In this document: positions 1 through 13,115 of the stretch, piece by piece
Numbering within the stretch: the first letter of the stretch is position 1
Layout of the letters: each line of letters begins with the position of its first letter
NCBI GenBank assembly: GCA_905397405.1
Contig: CAJPVJ010000165.1
Coordinates: forward strand, 1 to 35,282
DNA length: 35,282 bases
Origin: Oppiella nova
Lineage: Eukaryota > Arthropoda > Arachnida > Sarcoptiformes > Oppiidae
Direction: 5' to 3'
The notes under the pieces: generated by a model
What the model was told of the DNA's origin: nothing
Seen by the model: only the letters and a program-made list of their open reading frames with translations
Database searches by the model: none
Made by a program: the position numbers and the translations under genes

Positions 1-111
1 ACAAAGATAAATCTTGTAAGTTTATAAAATTAAATTAATAAGAGTGATATGTAATACTATTGTGTGATATTTTCTAACTAAAATTACTGTAATATAATAA
101 AGAGGAAATGT

Positions 112-145
<34 letters not shown>

Positions 146-3053
146 AGAGAGAGAGAGAGAGAGAGAGTTTGTGTAGTACTGTAATGAGAATCGAATTAAT
201 GGAGCGAAAGAAAGTGAAAATGAATGAAATGAATGCAATGACTGAACGCAATGAACGAGTGGACGAGTGCTGACATAAAGTGATTGAGATATTCAGTGAT
301 ATTAAGAGGGAATCGATTGCATTAATTAGATGAGGGAAAAGAGTCATAAAAGTGAGAGCAGAGCTTATAATAGACTTTAGATTTTAATATCCATAACTTT
401 CGCACGAAAATGATTTTTGACAATAGTTTTACAAATATTGCAGAATTTATAACATTTATAACACGAAACGAATTAATTGAGAAAACAAGTCGACGTCAAA
501 GTGATTGTCAATGAAGAGCACCGTTAAGTCAATGGGCATCACATCTGTTGCCGTAATCTATTTGTATGGAAGCGTTGCTAACATAGAGGCAAACCTTGTT
601 TTTTATAACATCTACATTGAATTGTTCTTTGGGAGGGGGTCTAGAAATTTAATCTACAAAACTTCTATCCGAGTCCATCGATGCATGGATTGCATGGTTG
701 AGGGACTGCATCGGGGGAGACGACAGCCCTATCCAGAGACACACCGTAACCGAGTGTTACACAAACTAACTGACTATAAAAGCATAACATGTGCTATTGT
801 GGGCCCAATTGACACTCTAATGAATACAATGTATGAATTAAATTGAAATATCGTTTTCTATTCAAATAAAGATATTACATATATTGCAATAACATAAGTT
901 TTACAAACTCTTCAAAAGTTTTTCAATTTATATTTAATACTAATTAAGAATATTTCAATTACTTTATAAATGATTATAATCATGTTATACCGGGCTAGAG
1001 TATATAGATTTTACATTTAATTACTAACTTTAAAGTAACGATTCATAATTTACAGAAAATAGTTTGACTTTGGATTTAAAGTCTTAATAAGTAGTGATTT
1101 TGTGTAAAATCTAAAGGAAAATGTCAAAAATAGAAGTATTCAAGAGTTACCCATCTTAATACACTTATAAGTTATAACTAATTTTAAATAAGACTTGAAT
1201 ACAAAATGAGAATAAATAGAGAATAATAGAGACATTTAGACCACAGGTAGTATGGATTGAATGGTGGTATAGACAGCTTACAAAGAGGTGATCTTTAAGG
1301 CAAATATGGCATATTTGTGATTCCCTGCAGAGTCTCATTTCAATGAACATATTCTTATCCTTAGACACCACAGACTCTGTCTAATCCTGTCTCAGAATAG
1401 GACAACAGTATTAATAATGAATACATTGGAAAATACGATGAAACCAAGTAATTGGTTTGAAATAAACTCAACATTTCACTCTATTGTCAAAATATTCAAA
1501 TTATATAGATATGTCTCCTATCCATATAATATCTTTATTGAAATATATTGAAATCTAAATAATATTGTATTCATGTTATTTTAAAGCATGAATAGAAATT
1601 CCAAAATATAATTTCTATAATATAAAAAAATAAGTTGTGTGTTATTATAACAGTATGATATAATTGTGTAATATAAAAAATTCAATATGTTAACAAAATA
1701 TTTTTCAAAAGTTTATATATTTTTTCAGTAAAATTTGTTTTTAAAATAAGGCTTCTACATTTTTAATAATCACAATAATATCTAAGTTTTATTTGAAAAA
1801 TGAGCAAAACATTAATTTAAACTCAATGCTATGGGGTTATACGTTTAGATCGACTGATTATGGTAACAATAAAATATAAATAAATCAATGTTGTTGTCAT
1901 ATTTGTATGGAATGAGAACAGAAGTGAGAAGTAGGGGTAATGTCACAGAAAATGTGTATAAAAGTGAGGAGAGAATAGACACTAATCTAAGACCCTGTCT
2001 GTCATTCACTGAGGAATTTGTTCCGAGAAGTAAAGTAAAGGGAATTTTGAGAACTTATTTGCTTACGAGATATAAATCAGTTTTCTTAAAATCAATTTGT
2101 TTCATGTATTATATTGGAGACTCATTTGTCACTCGGTCTAATACAGAGTTAACATATTTATATTTTTATTCTAATAAGTTATTATATAATTTTACAATAT
2201 TTAAAATATTAAATGTCTAATACAGTATATTTTATAAAAATAGTTCTTAATAAATACAGTAAATGAAATAATAATAGTAAAAGTGTTATAATAAAATTTC
2301 ACATTAATCTTCAATATGAAAATTTAAGTAAAATAAGAATTGACTTTATGCTAATTTACAATACAGTAATTTAAAAATTATTATAGAAAATTATTTTCAT
2401 AAAAATATTATTTGTCTTGAAATTGTTATAATATTTGTCTTTTATATTCTTAAAAATGTAAGTGTAAAAGTATTTTTTACTCGGATATCAGTGCTAAATT
2501 TTATATATAATTTAAGACATTTGTATATAAAAAATATTTAAATAAAAATAAAAATATTATATTTGTTATCAAAATAAGAATCTCATCATTGAAACTAAAT
2601 ATCAAGTTAATAGTAGTTGAAAATGGTAGTTTTATAATATGCTTATAAAATAAAATAGTACAAGATAATTTTTATTTTTAATAAATATGTATACTATTTT
2701 ATAAATTAAAAATTTACATCGAAAACATGAAGGACGAGGGAAAAAACAGTATTTAAAAGAGCGTGAAATGTAGAAATAATATATATTTTGCGGCCGATTG
2801 TGTAAAATATGAGCTTTGAGTAGCTTTGAGATGAAAGGTGTCGTTGAGTGCCGACCGGTGTGTTGGCCGGTGTGTTGGGTCAGTCTTATGGTGATTGTGA
2901 AGTGAGACATAAATATAGACAAATAGCGTAAATCGGCGTCCATTTGAAATGTTAACATTTGATGCTTTCCATGCAAACTGTTATAGTGAGCTAATCGGGC
3001 GTAATGTGAAAGCATTGCTTTTCTGGTCGATTCATCGTATTGTTTGGGCACCA
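1..3053. other. AT-rich upstream DNA, no recognised gene
   Basis: Mostly A/T-rich sequence with homopolymer runs. It holds a GA microsatellite at 112-167, an unrecognised + ORF of 111 codons from an ATG at 511 to 846 with AATAAA at 865-870, an unrecognised + ORF of 110 codons at 1888-2220, and on the - strand an unrecognised 127-codon ORF from an ATG at 3015 down to 2632. None shows a domain, a signal or a family resemblance that I recognise, so none is called as a gene. Confidence 0.6.
112..167. repeat. GA dinucleotide microsatellite
   Basis: Alternating A and G, about 28 units, with a short GGG-rich interruption at 139-144. It reads as a long Leu/Ser run on the opposite strand, which explains the otherwise meaningless ORF there. 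Confidence 0.97.
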
Positions 3054-3175
3054 CTTGTTATTTTTTGGTCCCAGTCCTACCAGTCCTGCCAGTAGTCCTA
3101 CCAGTGATGGCAATGCATTCTTTCTACAGTTCATTGCAAATGCGAGCGTTTAGTGCGATTGGAGTTGGAGTTCAT

Positions 3176-3212
<37 letters not shown>

Positions 3213-4431
3213 AAGAGTATAACTGTTTGGGTGTTTGAGACGAATTGGCATATAATGAGTGCAATCATTGCAATGTATTCTCAATGCATTCGCACGGATA
3301 TCAAGATTCTATTGTAAAGAACACTAAACCTATGTCTGTATGTCTGCACCGGTATTACACACACATACAGACATCGCAAACAGTATTTACCGATGGATAA
3401 TAGTGCCAATCGAGTGGCACGGCTATGAGAGTTGGCATTATTTGTGATTCTGTATTGATTTTATGCTTATTTGAGAGCAAATCTAAACATTTTCACTCAT
3501 TTCCCATTTGAGCCCAATTTATAAATAGCGAAAAAGTGCACAAAAATGCCTCAAAGGCTTGTTTTGGTGACAGAGAGCCTTCACAAGGCATACATAGCAC
3601 ACACTTTTGGCTCGTTGTAGCCCTTTTGGCTTTCATAGACTACTATCTACCTGTATATAACCTGGTTTCAAAGTTGGGGTAATAAACAGGTGCTCATAAT
3701 ATTGAGGATTATATCTCTGGTCTGAACTCCGGTCTAATACTCGGGAGACTCGACAATGCGATCGTCAGGTGTTTGGAGTCTGTGATGAGTTTGCTGTACA
3801 TCTCTGGCAGACAATCCACTGAACAGCACAGATATGTCGGTGCTATAGGCGTGAGCGTATCCAATGGCACCCCATATAACTGGTATCGACTTTCAGATGC
3901 AGCGTATCATTGGTTGCCATGAACTGAAGGAAAGGCGTCACAAATGGGAGTGAAGATTGTAGTGAGAAAAATGTTGGGCACCAACGCGTGCCACTTGGAC
4001 TCACTCCGACTGACACTTGCATATCATGCTAACCATAAGTCCATAGATGAACACCACTGACACTCCATCCCCTCTCCAATAGCTATATCCCATCAAATCA
4101 TACCAATTAAGTAATCAATTGATTTGTGTTGAGCTCTCAAACCGCAGCAATTAGTGATCGCTTTACTGTTAGTCGTAAGATGTGTTCACGTGTTGCCATT
4201 TCATAGAGTAGTTTGCATAGCATTTGCATCCAGCTATCATTGTCTAAGAGTGTAAGTGTGCTGTGAGTGCAGTGAGGCTGTGAGACAATCACATCGAGAC
4301 AACCCATCATTTCTGGTGTCCAGAAGTGTCCAATTTGTTTGAAAACTGGTACCACAAGTGCTGTCAAAATTTCGCCGTCACTCACATCCGTTGGCATCTC
4401 GTCGTCCTCTCCGGACAACTGCTGCAATAAT
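3054..4431 (+). promoter_or_regulatory. isl1: Presumed Islet upstream region and 5' UTR
   Basis: Composition shifts to more balanced GC from about 2780 up to the first coding exon, as is common around a promoter and 5' leader. It contains CAGTCCTAC-type short repeats at 3072-3105, a GA tract at 3179-3209, a TATATAA at 3653-3659 and many TG/CA-rich stretches. I cannot place the transcription start or any upstream non-coding exon; no single core promoter stands out. An open frame runs from 4276 into exon 1 but has no ATG before 4432. Confidence 0.4.
3179..3209. repeat. GA tract upstream of Islet
   Basis: An uninterrupted GA run of about 15 units, 1.2 kb upstream of the start codon. Simple repeat by sequence; GA runs are also binding sites for GAGA-factor-type proteins in arthropods, so a promoter role is possible but unproven. 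Confidence 0.9.
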
Positions 4432-4462
4432 ATGGCCGCAGATTCGCAGACATCGCCTCAAA
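4432..4462 (+). CDS. isl1: Islet exon 1: start codon and short N-terminus
   Basis: Codes for [10 protein letters not shown] plus the first base of a split Arg codon, then the strong donor A|GTAAGTG. The ATG has A at -3 and G at +4. It is the first in-frame ATG after an in-frame TGA at 4273-4275. Joined to an acceptor at 4951-4952 it gives [12 protein letters not shown], comparable to the short basic leader before LIM1 in vertebrate ISL1, which also sits on its own small exon. The nearer-consensus acceptor at 4928-4929 would put this exon out of frame, so the choice of acceptor decides whether this is the true start. Exon structure is inferred from phase and splice consensus only. Confidence 0.7.
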
Positions 4463-7400
4463 GTAAGTGTTCAATCGCTTGAGTTGTGTGGTGTGTGTGT
4501 GTGGTGTGAGTGCGGCGGTGGCGGCGACTGTCACTGTGATGCCTGTGCTGTGATCCCTGTGCAGAGCACTAGTCACTGACTCTCTGGCAGTGAGGCAGTG
4601 AATGGTGAGCCGTATGTGAGCCCATAGTCTGTCTGTTTGGTGGCGACAGTCTTCACGCGCTTATCATAGAGTCAGACACAGACCCAGTGTTGAGTCTCTG
4701 AGTCTTTGAATCCTCACATATTTGTCGCTATCATATCATTCACTACTCGTCTCTACTCTACTCTAAACCCTACTCTCAATCACTCACTCAAACGCTGTCT
4801 GAATATCGCTGTATATTTTGCAATACCTTTAGCCACACCTTAATTAGCTGTTAAGCTCGCGATTAATAAGCAATCTATGAATATATAAAATGAATGTTTG
4901 ATATGATATGAGTTGTATCTGGTCTTCAGCAATAAAATGATTGATTTTGAAGGGAAATGGCCGAGGATTGCACTGTGCGTTGGCTGTGGGTCTCAGATCT
5001 ATGATCAGTACATATTACGTGTGTCCCCAGACCTGGAATGGCACGCGGCTTGCCTTAAATGTGCTGATTGTCATCAATTCCTGGATGAGTCGTGTACTTG
5101 CTTTGTAAGGGATGGCAAGACTTATTGCAAACGCGATTACTTAAGGTATGTCACTGTATATCACTATATATTACTCCAACAGTATGTGAATGACTGACAA
5201 AAATAAACATTCGCGAGAAGATAGAGCTTACTATCAATGCAAGCGTTTGGCACCAAAACTCACTTTAGTCTAAAATTATCGTTAATTACTTTTGAATAAA
5301 TAATAAATTGATAAAAACAACAAAATTTATAAATAGTGGTTAAGCCTACGGTACATATCTGTTGTCTCTATTTTATAGTCATTGCTATCTTTTTTGTTGA
5401 TTTAAGCCATAAATTTAAAGTATAATAAATCATAAATTTCTCAATTATCTGATTTGGAAATAAGTTTTTTGAATTCTAAACATTTTATTATAATAACGAT
5501 TAAACAACTTTTACGGACTTATCGCTCAAATCATTTGATTACTCGAGAAATCCTAAACTGTTTATTGAAAAATTGGATGCAAAGAGAATATTAATGAAAT
5601 TCAGTAAACATTTTAAATGTATTTAACAATTTTATTGTCTACAGATATTTCATGTAGGCTTACTGTACATTGAATTTCACTGATTTAATAAATCTGTCAT
5701 TTATAAGTATATTTACTTATAAGTTAATATTAGATTTTAAAACCTAAATTGATATGCCCAATTAGTATAGCTTATTAGTATAACTTATATAATATATAAT
5801 ATTTAATAAAATTGTACAATAATTTTCTAATTTACTACTAAATTATGAATAGTAGTTATATGTGTTTAAATAGCCCTTTTGTGATTGGTAATTGAGAGCC
5901 CTTCTAACAATAGATAAGTTGTAAAACTAATCAGTTTATATCCATTGAATTACTGATAAGTAGGAGATTTGTTTTAATAATGCGATAATATTATATTATC
6001 AACACTTATTTGATGCAAACATTATTCATAATAAGATTGTTATATAAGTTATTTGAATATAAAGGTATAAATAGAGTATAGGTCTAATGTATGATAGTTG
6101 AGTTTATGTGTGCAAAAGGGGGCAGAAGTTGAAAATTGTTGTCAAAGTCTGGGTTATAATGTTTTATAATTCAAACCACAGAGTTGTTAGTTTAATGTCG
6201 AGGCTCGTGATACGGTATGCCTGAGACTAACCCATCAGTTACTTTGTGTACATTATATACAGTGAATAATTCATAGGATATATAAATGAAAGGGGCTTTG
6301 AATGAGAGAAGAGGCATCGCTGGCATCACAGCCTAAAGCAAACATCATCTTTCATAACATCTTTATTATGGCTTTTCTATAGATATGAACGGCGCCAGCG
6401 ATGAGCCAAACCAATCCAATCACCAAAAAAGGCATTTCTCAACGAATAGCACAAAGACTTACAAAACAGTCAAATACTGAGATTGACAGCCGTTTGTGGC
6501 GGTCATGCCATTGCCGTACATACATAACCCATAACCTAATAATTGATGCACTAATCAAAGAGAGTGGTTCCTAATGATGAAAACTGTTTGGTTTTAGTCA
6601 AACCAAATCCAAATATAACTCTCAAATTATCACTTATTATGCTATGTATGCGCCAATCACTCGTCACTTAAGGACTCTTCTTAAGTGTCTTTTATTGTTA
6701 AATATTATGAATCTATTGAATCAATTCCTTTGTATTACTACGGATTGTTAGCAACACTTCCAACACTTCCTATAATTATTCTAATTTCCAGACAATCTTC
6801 ATAACCATTCAATGGCTTATATAACAATCGAAACAATCATATAATACATAATTATTGATAAAAGCATTAAAAATGTTAGAAATCTATCGAGAAATTGATT
6901 TTTCCTTATTTTGAATCAATTGTTTAATAATTTTGTTTACATTTGTTTTGTATTGTTTTTATTTCTTTTGTCTATTAAGGACTTGAGTTTATTTAAGTCT
7001 ACGATAATTGCTTAATAACAGCGATAATATCACCGTATAATGTGTTTTGTGTGCCATATATTCACATTAATACACAAATCGGTGTTTTTATTTGAAGCCC
7101 ATCTCATGCGAGTGTTTCATATCTAACACTTGATTGAGAAGTAAACAAAAGTTAATCGGAGTTACGTTTGAGCCGATTATCGCATTCAGATGACGAACCA
7201 CTCAATACTTATACCAAAACCCAATTATTATTATTATTATTCATACTATTATTGCTATGCTGTAGTAGTATTCATGTATTTGCATCCTATTCACTATTAA
7301 TCACTTTATAATCACTTATTTTACTTTATTAAACACACTACCCGAGAAACCTTCACAAACATCTGTTCAATGATTATTCATTTATGGCTTCAACACTACT

Positions 7401-9732
7401 ATTTATTTCATCCCATATATAGAGCAATACATTGTATTGTTATGTAATTCTCTAAATTCAATCACACCATCAATATCATTAATAAACCAAATATTCGCCT
7501 AATGTTACCAGAGTATTTTTGTTTATATCATAGATTAATATCAAACAGTTTTATTGTACTTACTTTAAAATTAACGTGACATTTAATCAAATAATTATCA
7601 CATTTAAAGTTTTAATTAGAATATATTATACATAATAATTATGATGCTTCCTTTTAAAACAATTTTTGAATGAAAACTTTGTTTTTAAATTATAAAATTT
7701 TTAACGTAAATATCCTTTTCTTTAAGTGTTTTTCATAAGTGAGTAATAAATCTTAAGTTAAGAGTTAATGTGAAGTATTGTTTATTATTTGCCTAAATTT
7801 CACTGAAAAATTGATTCAAAAATGTTAGTAAAACTTTAGAAATGATGAGAATATACCATAACTTTGTACACCTTATGTGTAAATTCTTGATTCCTTTGAT
7901 TTAATTGAAAACTCGATTTTCTGGACTGAAGTTAACCTTCAAATGAATTCATGTTTCATGAATTCAATTTAAAGACTGGAATTTCTGAATAATTTTATTA
8001 ATCCTTTTATTGGTAATTAAGGGACATTAAAATTTTAATTGTCGCCCAAATTCTAATAAATCAAAACACAATATTGAGACATAAGCTAATAAAAACCCCG
8101 ATTTACGGTTTTATTTGATTTGTATAGCCATTTATTGTTTAAAAATAATCATTTTATTTCAAAATAATAGCAGTAAAAATTATCAACAAAGATATCTAAG
8201 CTTTTACTTTAACAAAATGTGACTCCACTTAATACGACAGTTTTACTTTTGGGAAATTATATTGTTTTTATGATTTAAATAAATTATTTAGAAGAAACAC
8301 TTTTATTTTTAGAAATTCAACTAATATATAGTATGTGTTCTGTTAACTGTGAATTAATTTTTAGACTATTAAATTTAGTAATAATTATAATTTATTTCAA
8401 TGCATTCTTAATTTTTAGGAATAACTTATTGATCTTTGACATTGTACGCTAAGTTTTGGTAGTTTTAGGCAGATTCTAATGCCTTAAGTAATTATTTTAT
8501 TCTGGTATCATAATCTACATCTGTGTGTTAAGTAATATCATTTACACAATACTATTTTACCTGAAAACAAATAATTTTATAAAAGGTTTAGTGCAAAGAT
8601 TGTCTAAGTTATGTTGTTTTTAACAATTTATATACAGTATATCTTTTCTTCGTCTTATATTTTTTAACACTTTACGTGATAATAGATTATTATAATAGAA
8701 AGCATAAAGCAATGATAATTTGATAATAACGATGAATTGACTGATAATTTTCACATTTATTTGGATTACGGACAGACTGTTCGGAGCGAAGTGTGCGAAC
8801 TGTTCCAAGAGTTTCAGCAAAAGTGATTTAGTGATGAGGGCTCGCAATAAGATCTATCACATCGACTGTTTCCGATGTATCGCATGTTCGCGACAACTGA
8901 ACCGCGGCGACGAGTTTGCACTCCGAGACGACGGCCTCTTCTGTAAAGTGAGGCTCTATTCACTCAAATTCTTTACATATTATTATACATTATATATATT
9001 CTTATGTCATTCGTATATAATCACAGGCAGATCATGAAGTACTTGAAAAAAACGCTCCCATCACTAACACTGACAAAGATATTAATGCATCAAATGGTTT
9101 ATCCTTAAGTAATGGTCCAAACGGACCTAATAGTGATATTAATGGTAACAATATTTCTCCCAATTCTGGTACTCATCTTCAAATGACAGGTAAGACTCAT
9201 TTCTCATATTTCTTTATATTCAACATCACTTGATATCACTTTACATAATAGTCTACAAAGTAGTGCACTTGTACTGTATGAACACTCTTATGAGAGTTCT
9301 TTATTTAGTTTAATATTATAATTTGTCAATTTATATAAGTTATAAGGAGTTTGCATTTTAAATATTCTTTTAGTTATTTTTTATCGACTTATACTACAAA
9401 TTCTTACATGCTTTTGAGTTCAGGTTTATCTCCTATATTAAAATTTCTTTGTAGTTATTATTTCTTTTGATAAAAACAAATACAATTTAAAAAACAAAAT
9501 TAAAAATAATATTTTCTTATTTTTAAAATCCAAACTGTTCTTAAATACAATTTTTTTAAATTATGAGACGAGTATTGATTCCCAGAAAATGATTAGATGT
9601 GAAAATGAATAGTTTTTGAAACGATGCCTTTAATGATATGTTGTTTGCAAAATATTCACTATAAAAGCGCCACAATTCTAGTCTATTAGAAAAGTGCTGC
9701 GATTCTAAAACAAATATTATTTTGTGCCGAGG

Positions 9733-9771
<39 letters not shown>

Positions 9772-12700
9772 AATGTTTGAACACCTGATTAGTTCACACG
9801 CGAGACGCGAAATCTGAGCCCCGAATGTTTGACCGTTTGTTTAATTAAAGGAACATTTACTTAGTTTTGAGTTACTTTAGGCATAAGTTTTTGTGTCGTC
9901 CGCTCTTGACATTAGAATATAAGTCATAGAATTGAATATAAATTCAATAAACCCTTATTTGGCTTATTATGTGTTAAATAATATGTTGTAATCTGTTGTA
10001 TTGAAAGCTACAGCCGAACCGATACCATTGGGCCGACACCACCGGGAATCGGGTCGTCCGAGTGGTCACAAACAGAGTGCCGAACATAAGCCGACGCGAG
10101 TGAGGACTGTATTGAATGAGAAACAGTTGCATACACTGAGGACGTGCTATAACGCCAATCCACGTCCCGATGCCCTCATGAAAGAGCAATTGGTCGAAAT
10201 GACAGGATTATCGCCCAGAGTTATCAGGGTCTGGTATGTACAATATTTCATGGAATGAGTGTTTATTGAGTGAAACAAATGAAAATATTTTTTAATCATT
10301 AAAAAGGTTTCAAAACAAGAGATGCAAAGACAAGAAACGAAGTATTTTAATGAAACAAATGCAACAACAAGAAAAGGTTAGCTATATTTTTCACGATCCC
10401 ATCAGTTATTATTTTGCATAAAAAATTCCAAATTGTTTTATTTTATGGCATAAAATGACAAAACAATGATTAATGCAAAATATTTTTTTTCAACTAAAGA
10501 ATTGAGAATTTATTAATGAATTAATAATAGAGATCACGTACACTATACGTGCGATTAAAACCCAGTCATTGTATCACAAAATTTCCATTCAAGAGCTAAA
10601 AAATTAACTCAGTTTTCAGTAATTAACTAATTATAACAAATTGTGTTTCCATTTATTATTATAGTCATTACAAAGAATACAAATAAAATAATTTTTATGC
10701 AAATCGTAAGAAAATATTCCAATAGATTTAAAATGATTTAAAGTTTACATTATCTGAGGCTTATGTAGTGATTATAGATTTAGAGTTTGAAGTAAAATGT
10801 CACTGGTATTATATGACACTTTGCCAACCAAACCTAACAGATAGTGCCGTAACATGAATGAAGTTTTCGCAGCTTTTGATGTAATTTATATGTTGTTTGT
10901 ATTTGAATGGATAACTCAATGCATGACAGTATGTGTAAGGGAGTCCTACTAAGGACTGAGAGGTAACATAAACTGGCGATTCTTTCTTCGCGATCATAAT
11001 TAAAAGTGTTTGGAGATTGAGTGCAGACATTAGGCATGTCGTAGTGGCACCGGGTGTGTGTCATGTGTATGGCCTATGATCTAACGTTACACCTCTGGTG
11101 ACGAAGAACAGTAGCCAGAAATGCAGACATTGAGAGCTAATGCATGTCTCACCAGTAAATTGTTTGTCTAAATACAGAATTCGCATTAAAAGCGAAATTT
11201 CCTTAAAATCTTTTGTGCGTTAAATGCAAAGAGAAAATGCATTACTACTTAGAAAATGTAAGAAATCATAAGTAAATTTTTTGTGTTAAATAATACACAC
11301 ATTTGATCGGTGGTGACCCAAACAGCCTAACGGTGCTAAACGCGAGCCTCTAATATTTGATGTGTGAGAAGACGCCGTTTGAATTGAAATAGCGATTGAA
11401 ATGGTAGTGAATATGAATGGCATAATAGTTGCACTAATAAAGTAAATGTATTTGTATTGATAGTAATGTATGCCCTAAAAGCACTTTTTCATCGCTAACT
11501 CATAAAGGGCTACACATTAGCCATGTTTTTTAGAATCGCTTTACTTTACACAATCACACCATCTCTTCGGCAATAGTCTTCACCCAATTGTATAGACGTA
11601 TAGACACACTAAAAACTGCATCTTTTGTTGTATGAGTTAGAGTAGAAAAAGCAAAGAGAGTTCCCTTTTAATGTCAGCGCTCTCTCCTCTTTTCCACTCA
11701 ACCCAGAGCTGGTCAACCGTACTGTACATCCAGTCTATGCCCATCCATACATCCATACATACATCCATACACTACACTATTTCTATGTTTCTGTGTCTAT
11801 GTGTACACTTATGGCGAGTAGTATAGCATTTCTGTTCCCTCTACTAATGGCATGCCTTTCAATACAAACACAAAACTATATGAATGTAGTGAACAGTAAT
11901 GTATATAAACTTATATTATATTATATATAGATTCGAATGTTGTGCACAAGTATTGCACAAATAAATTGGTTTATGCCTTATAACGAGATTAATTATGAGA
12001 TATAGTGAACACATTGCTAGTACTGAACAGCACTGGTAGAGCACTGGTAGAGCACGGCTAGAGTGGCAGCACAACAGCACATCCAACTGAGCTCTTTATG
12101 AGATTAAACAACAGACTAGTGCTGTAGTGCTGATGCTTTTTGTATGCACTCCAATAGTCCCAATGGACATGTATGTGCTCTCCTCCCAAAAATACATCAA
12201 AATTGTTGTTACAATAGAAGCACCTTTATCTCGTTACCATACCATACGTACCAGTTATGAAGTTTATGGAGTTTATGGAGTTGATCCAAAGCATCATCTC
12301 TATAAATACTGCATATCTCTCTATTATATAACCATTAACTCTCTCTCTCTCTCTCTCTTGCTCTCTTATCTACCTTTGTTAGTGGGCTCTCCCTGTGACC
12401 AATTGGCACCGATTCCTATGCCTTCCCTCTAATCTATTCTAATCTATTGTAATTCATTCTCTTGAATGCCTTTCAAATATTAATAGCGTAATCATGAGTA
12501 ACGATAACCTAATATGTCTCACGGGTTCTGTCAGTTCCCATCTTTCATATCATATTCACTATAATGTTGGCCAACGATTCGACACTAAAATCATAGCAAA
12601 AACTACTCATTTGACAACTGCTTAGTTCTCTTAACTATTATATTATTTTTCTAAATACTAGACATTCAAGTCATTGAATATACAATCTGTGATTTTAAAA

Positions 12701-13071
12701 CTCTTATATCTATGACCAGTGTTCTGGTCTAAACATATTAGTAACTAATGTTTGATTGAATTATGTGACTGTGAGTACAACAAAGAATTTTATCAAATTT
12801 TGTGTTAAAAATGGTTAGATTTGCCGGAAGGGATGTGTTGTGATGCGATGGCATCGTTTGCATGTAATAGTAGGGCAGATGTTTGATACAAATGGGTCCA
12901 AACTTGTGCTTCTCATAATTGATTCGGGGTTTGAGTTACTCCTCTCATACGAGTGCAACAAAAAGATGCTTATCTTGAGGAGCCGTGTGGGCCGCAGCCA
13001 CTGATTTTCATCAAACAGGTCTCTCGAGGGTTATATCACTCCACCAATCAGTCGGCAATTCATTTACAGAT

Positions 13072-13115
<44 letters not shown>

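Noticed and set aside
84-347. Minus-strand ORF of 87 codons with Leu/Ser run
   Set aside because: Most of its length is the translated GA microsatellite; no other coding sign.
4137-4427. Minus-strand 96-codon ORF just upstream of exon 1
   Set aside because: Balanced composition makes it look coding, but it shows no family resemblance and overlaps the Islet leader on the other strand; most likely chance in GC-richer DNA.
4358-4579. Plus-strand ORF overlapping exon 1 in another frame
   Set aside because: It ignores the strong donor at 4463 and reads through intron 1; not compatible with the Islet frame.
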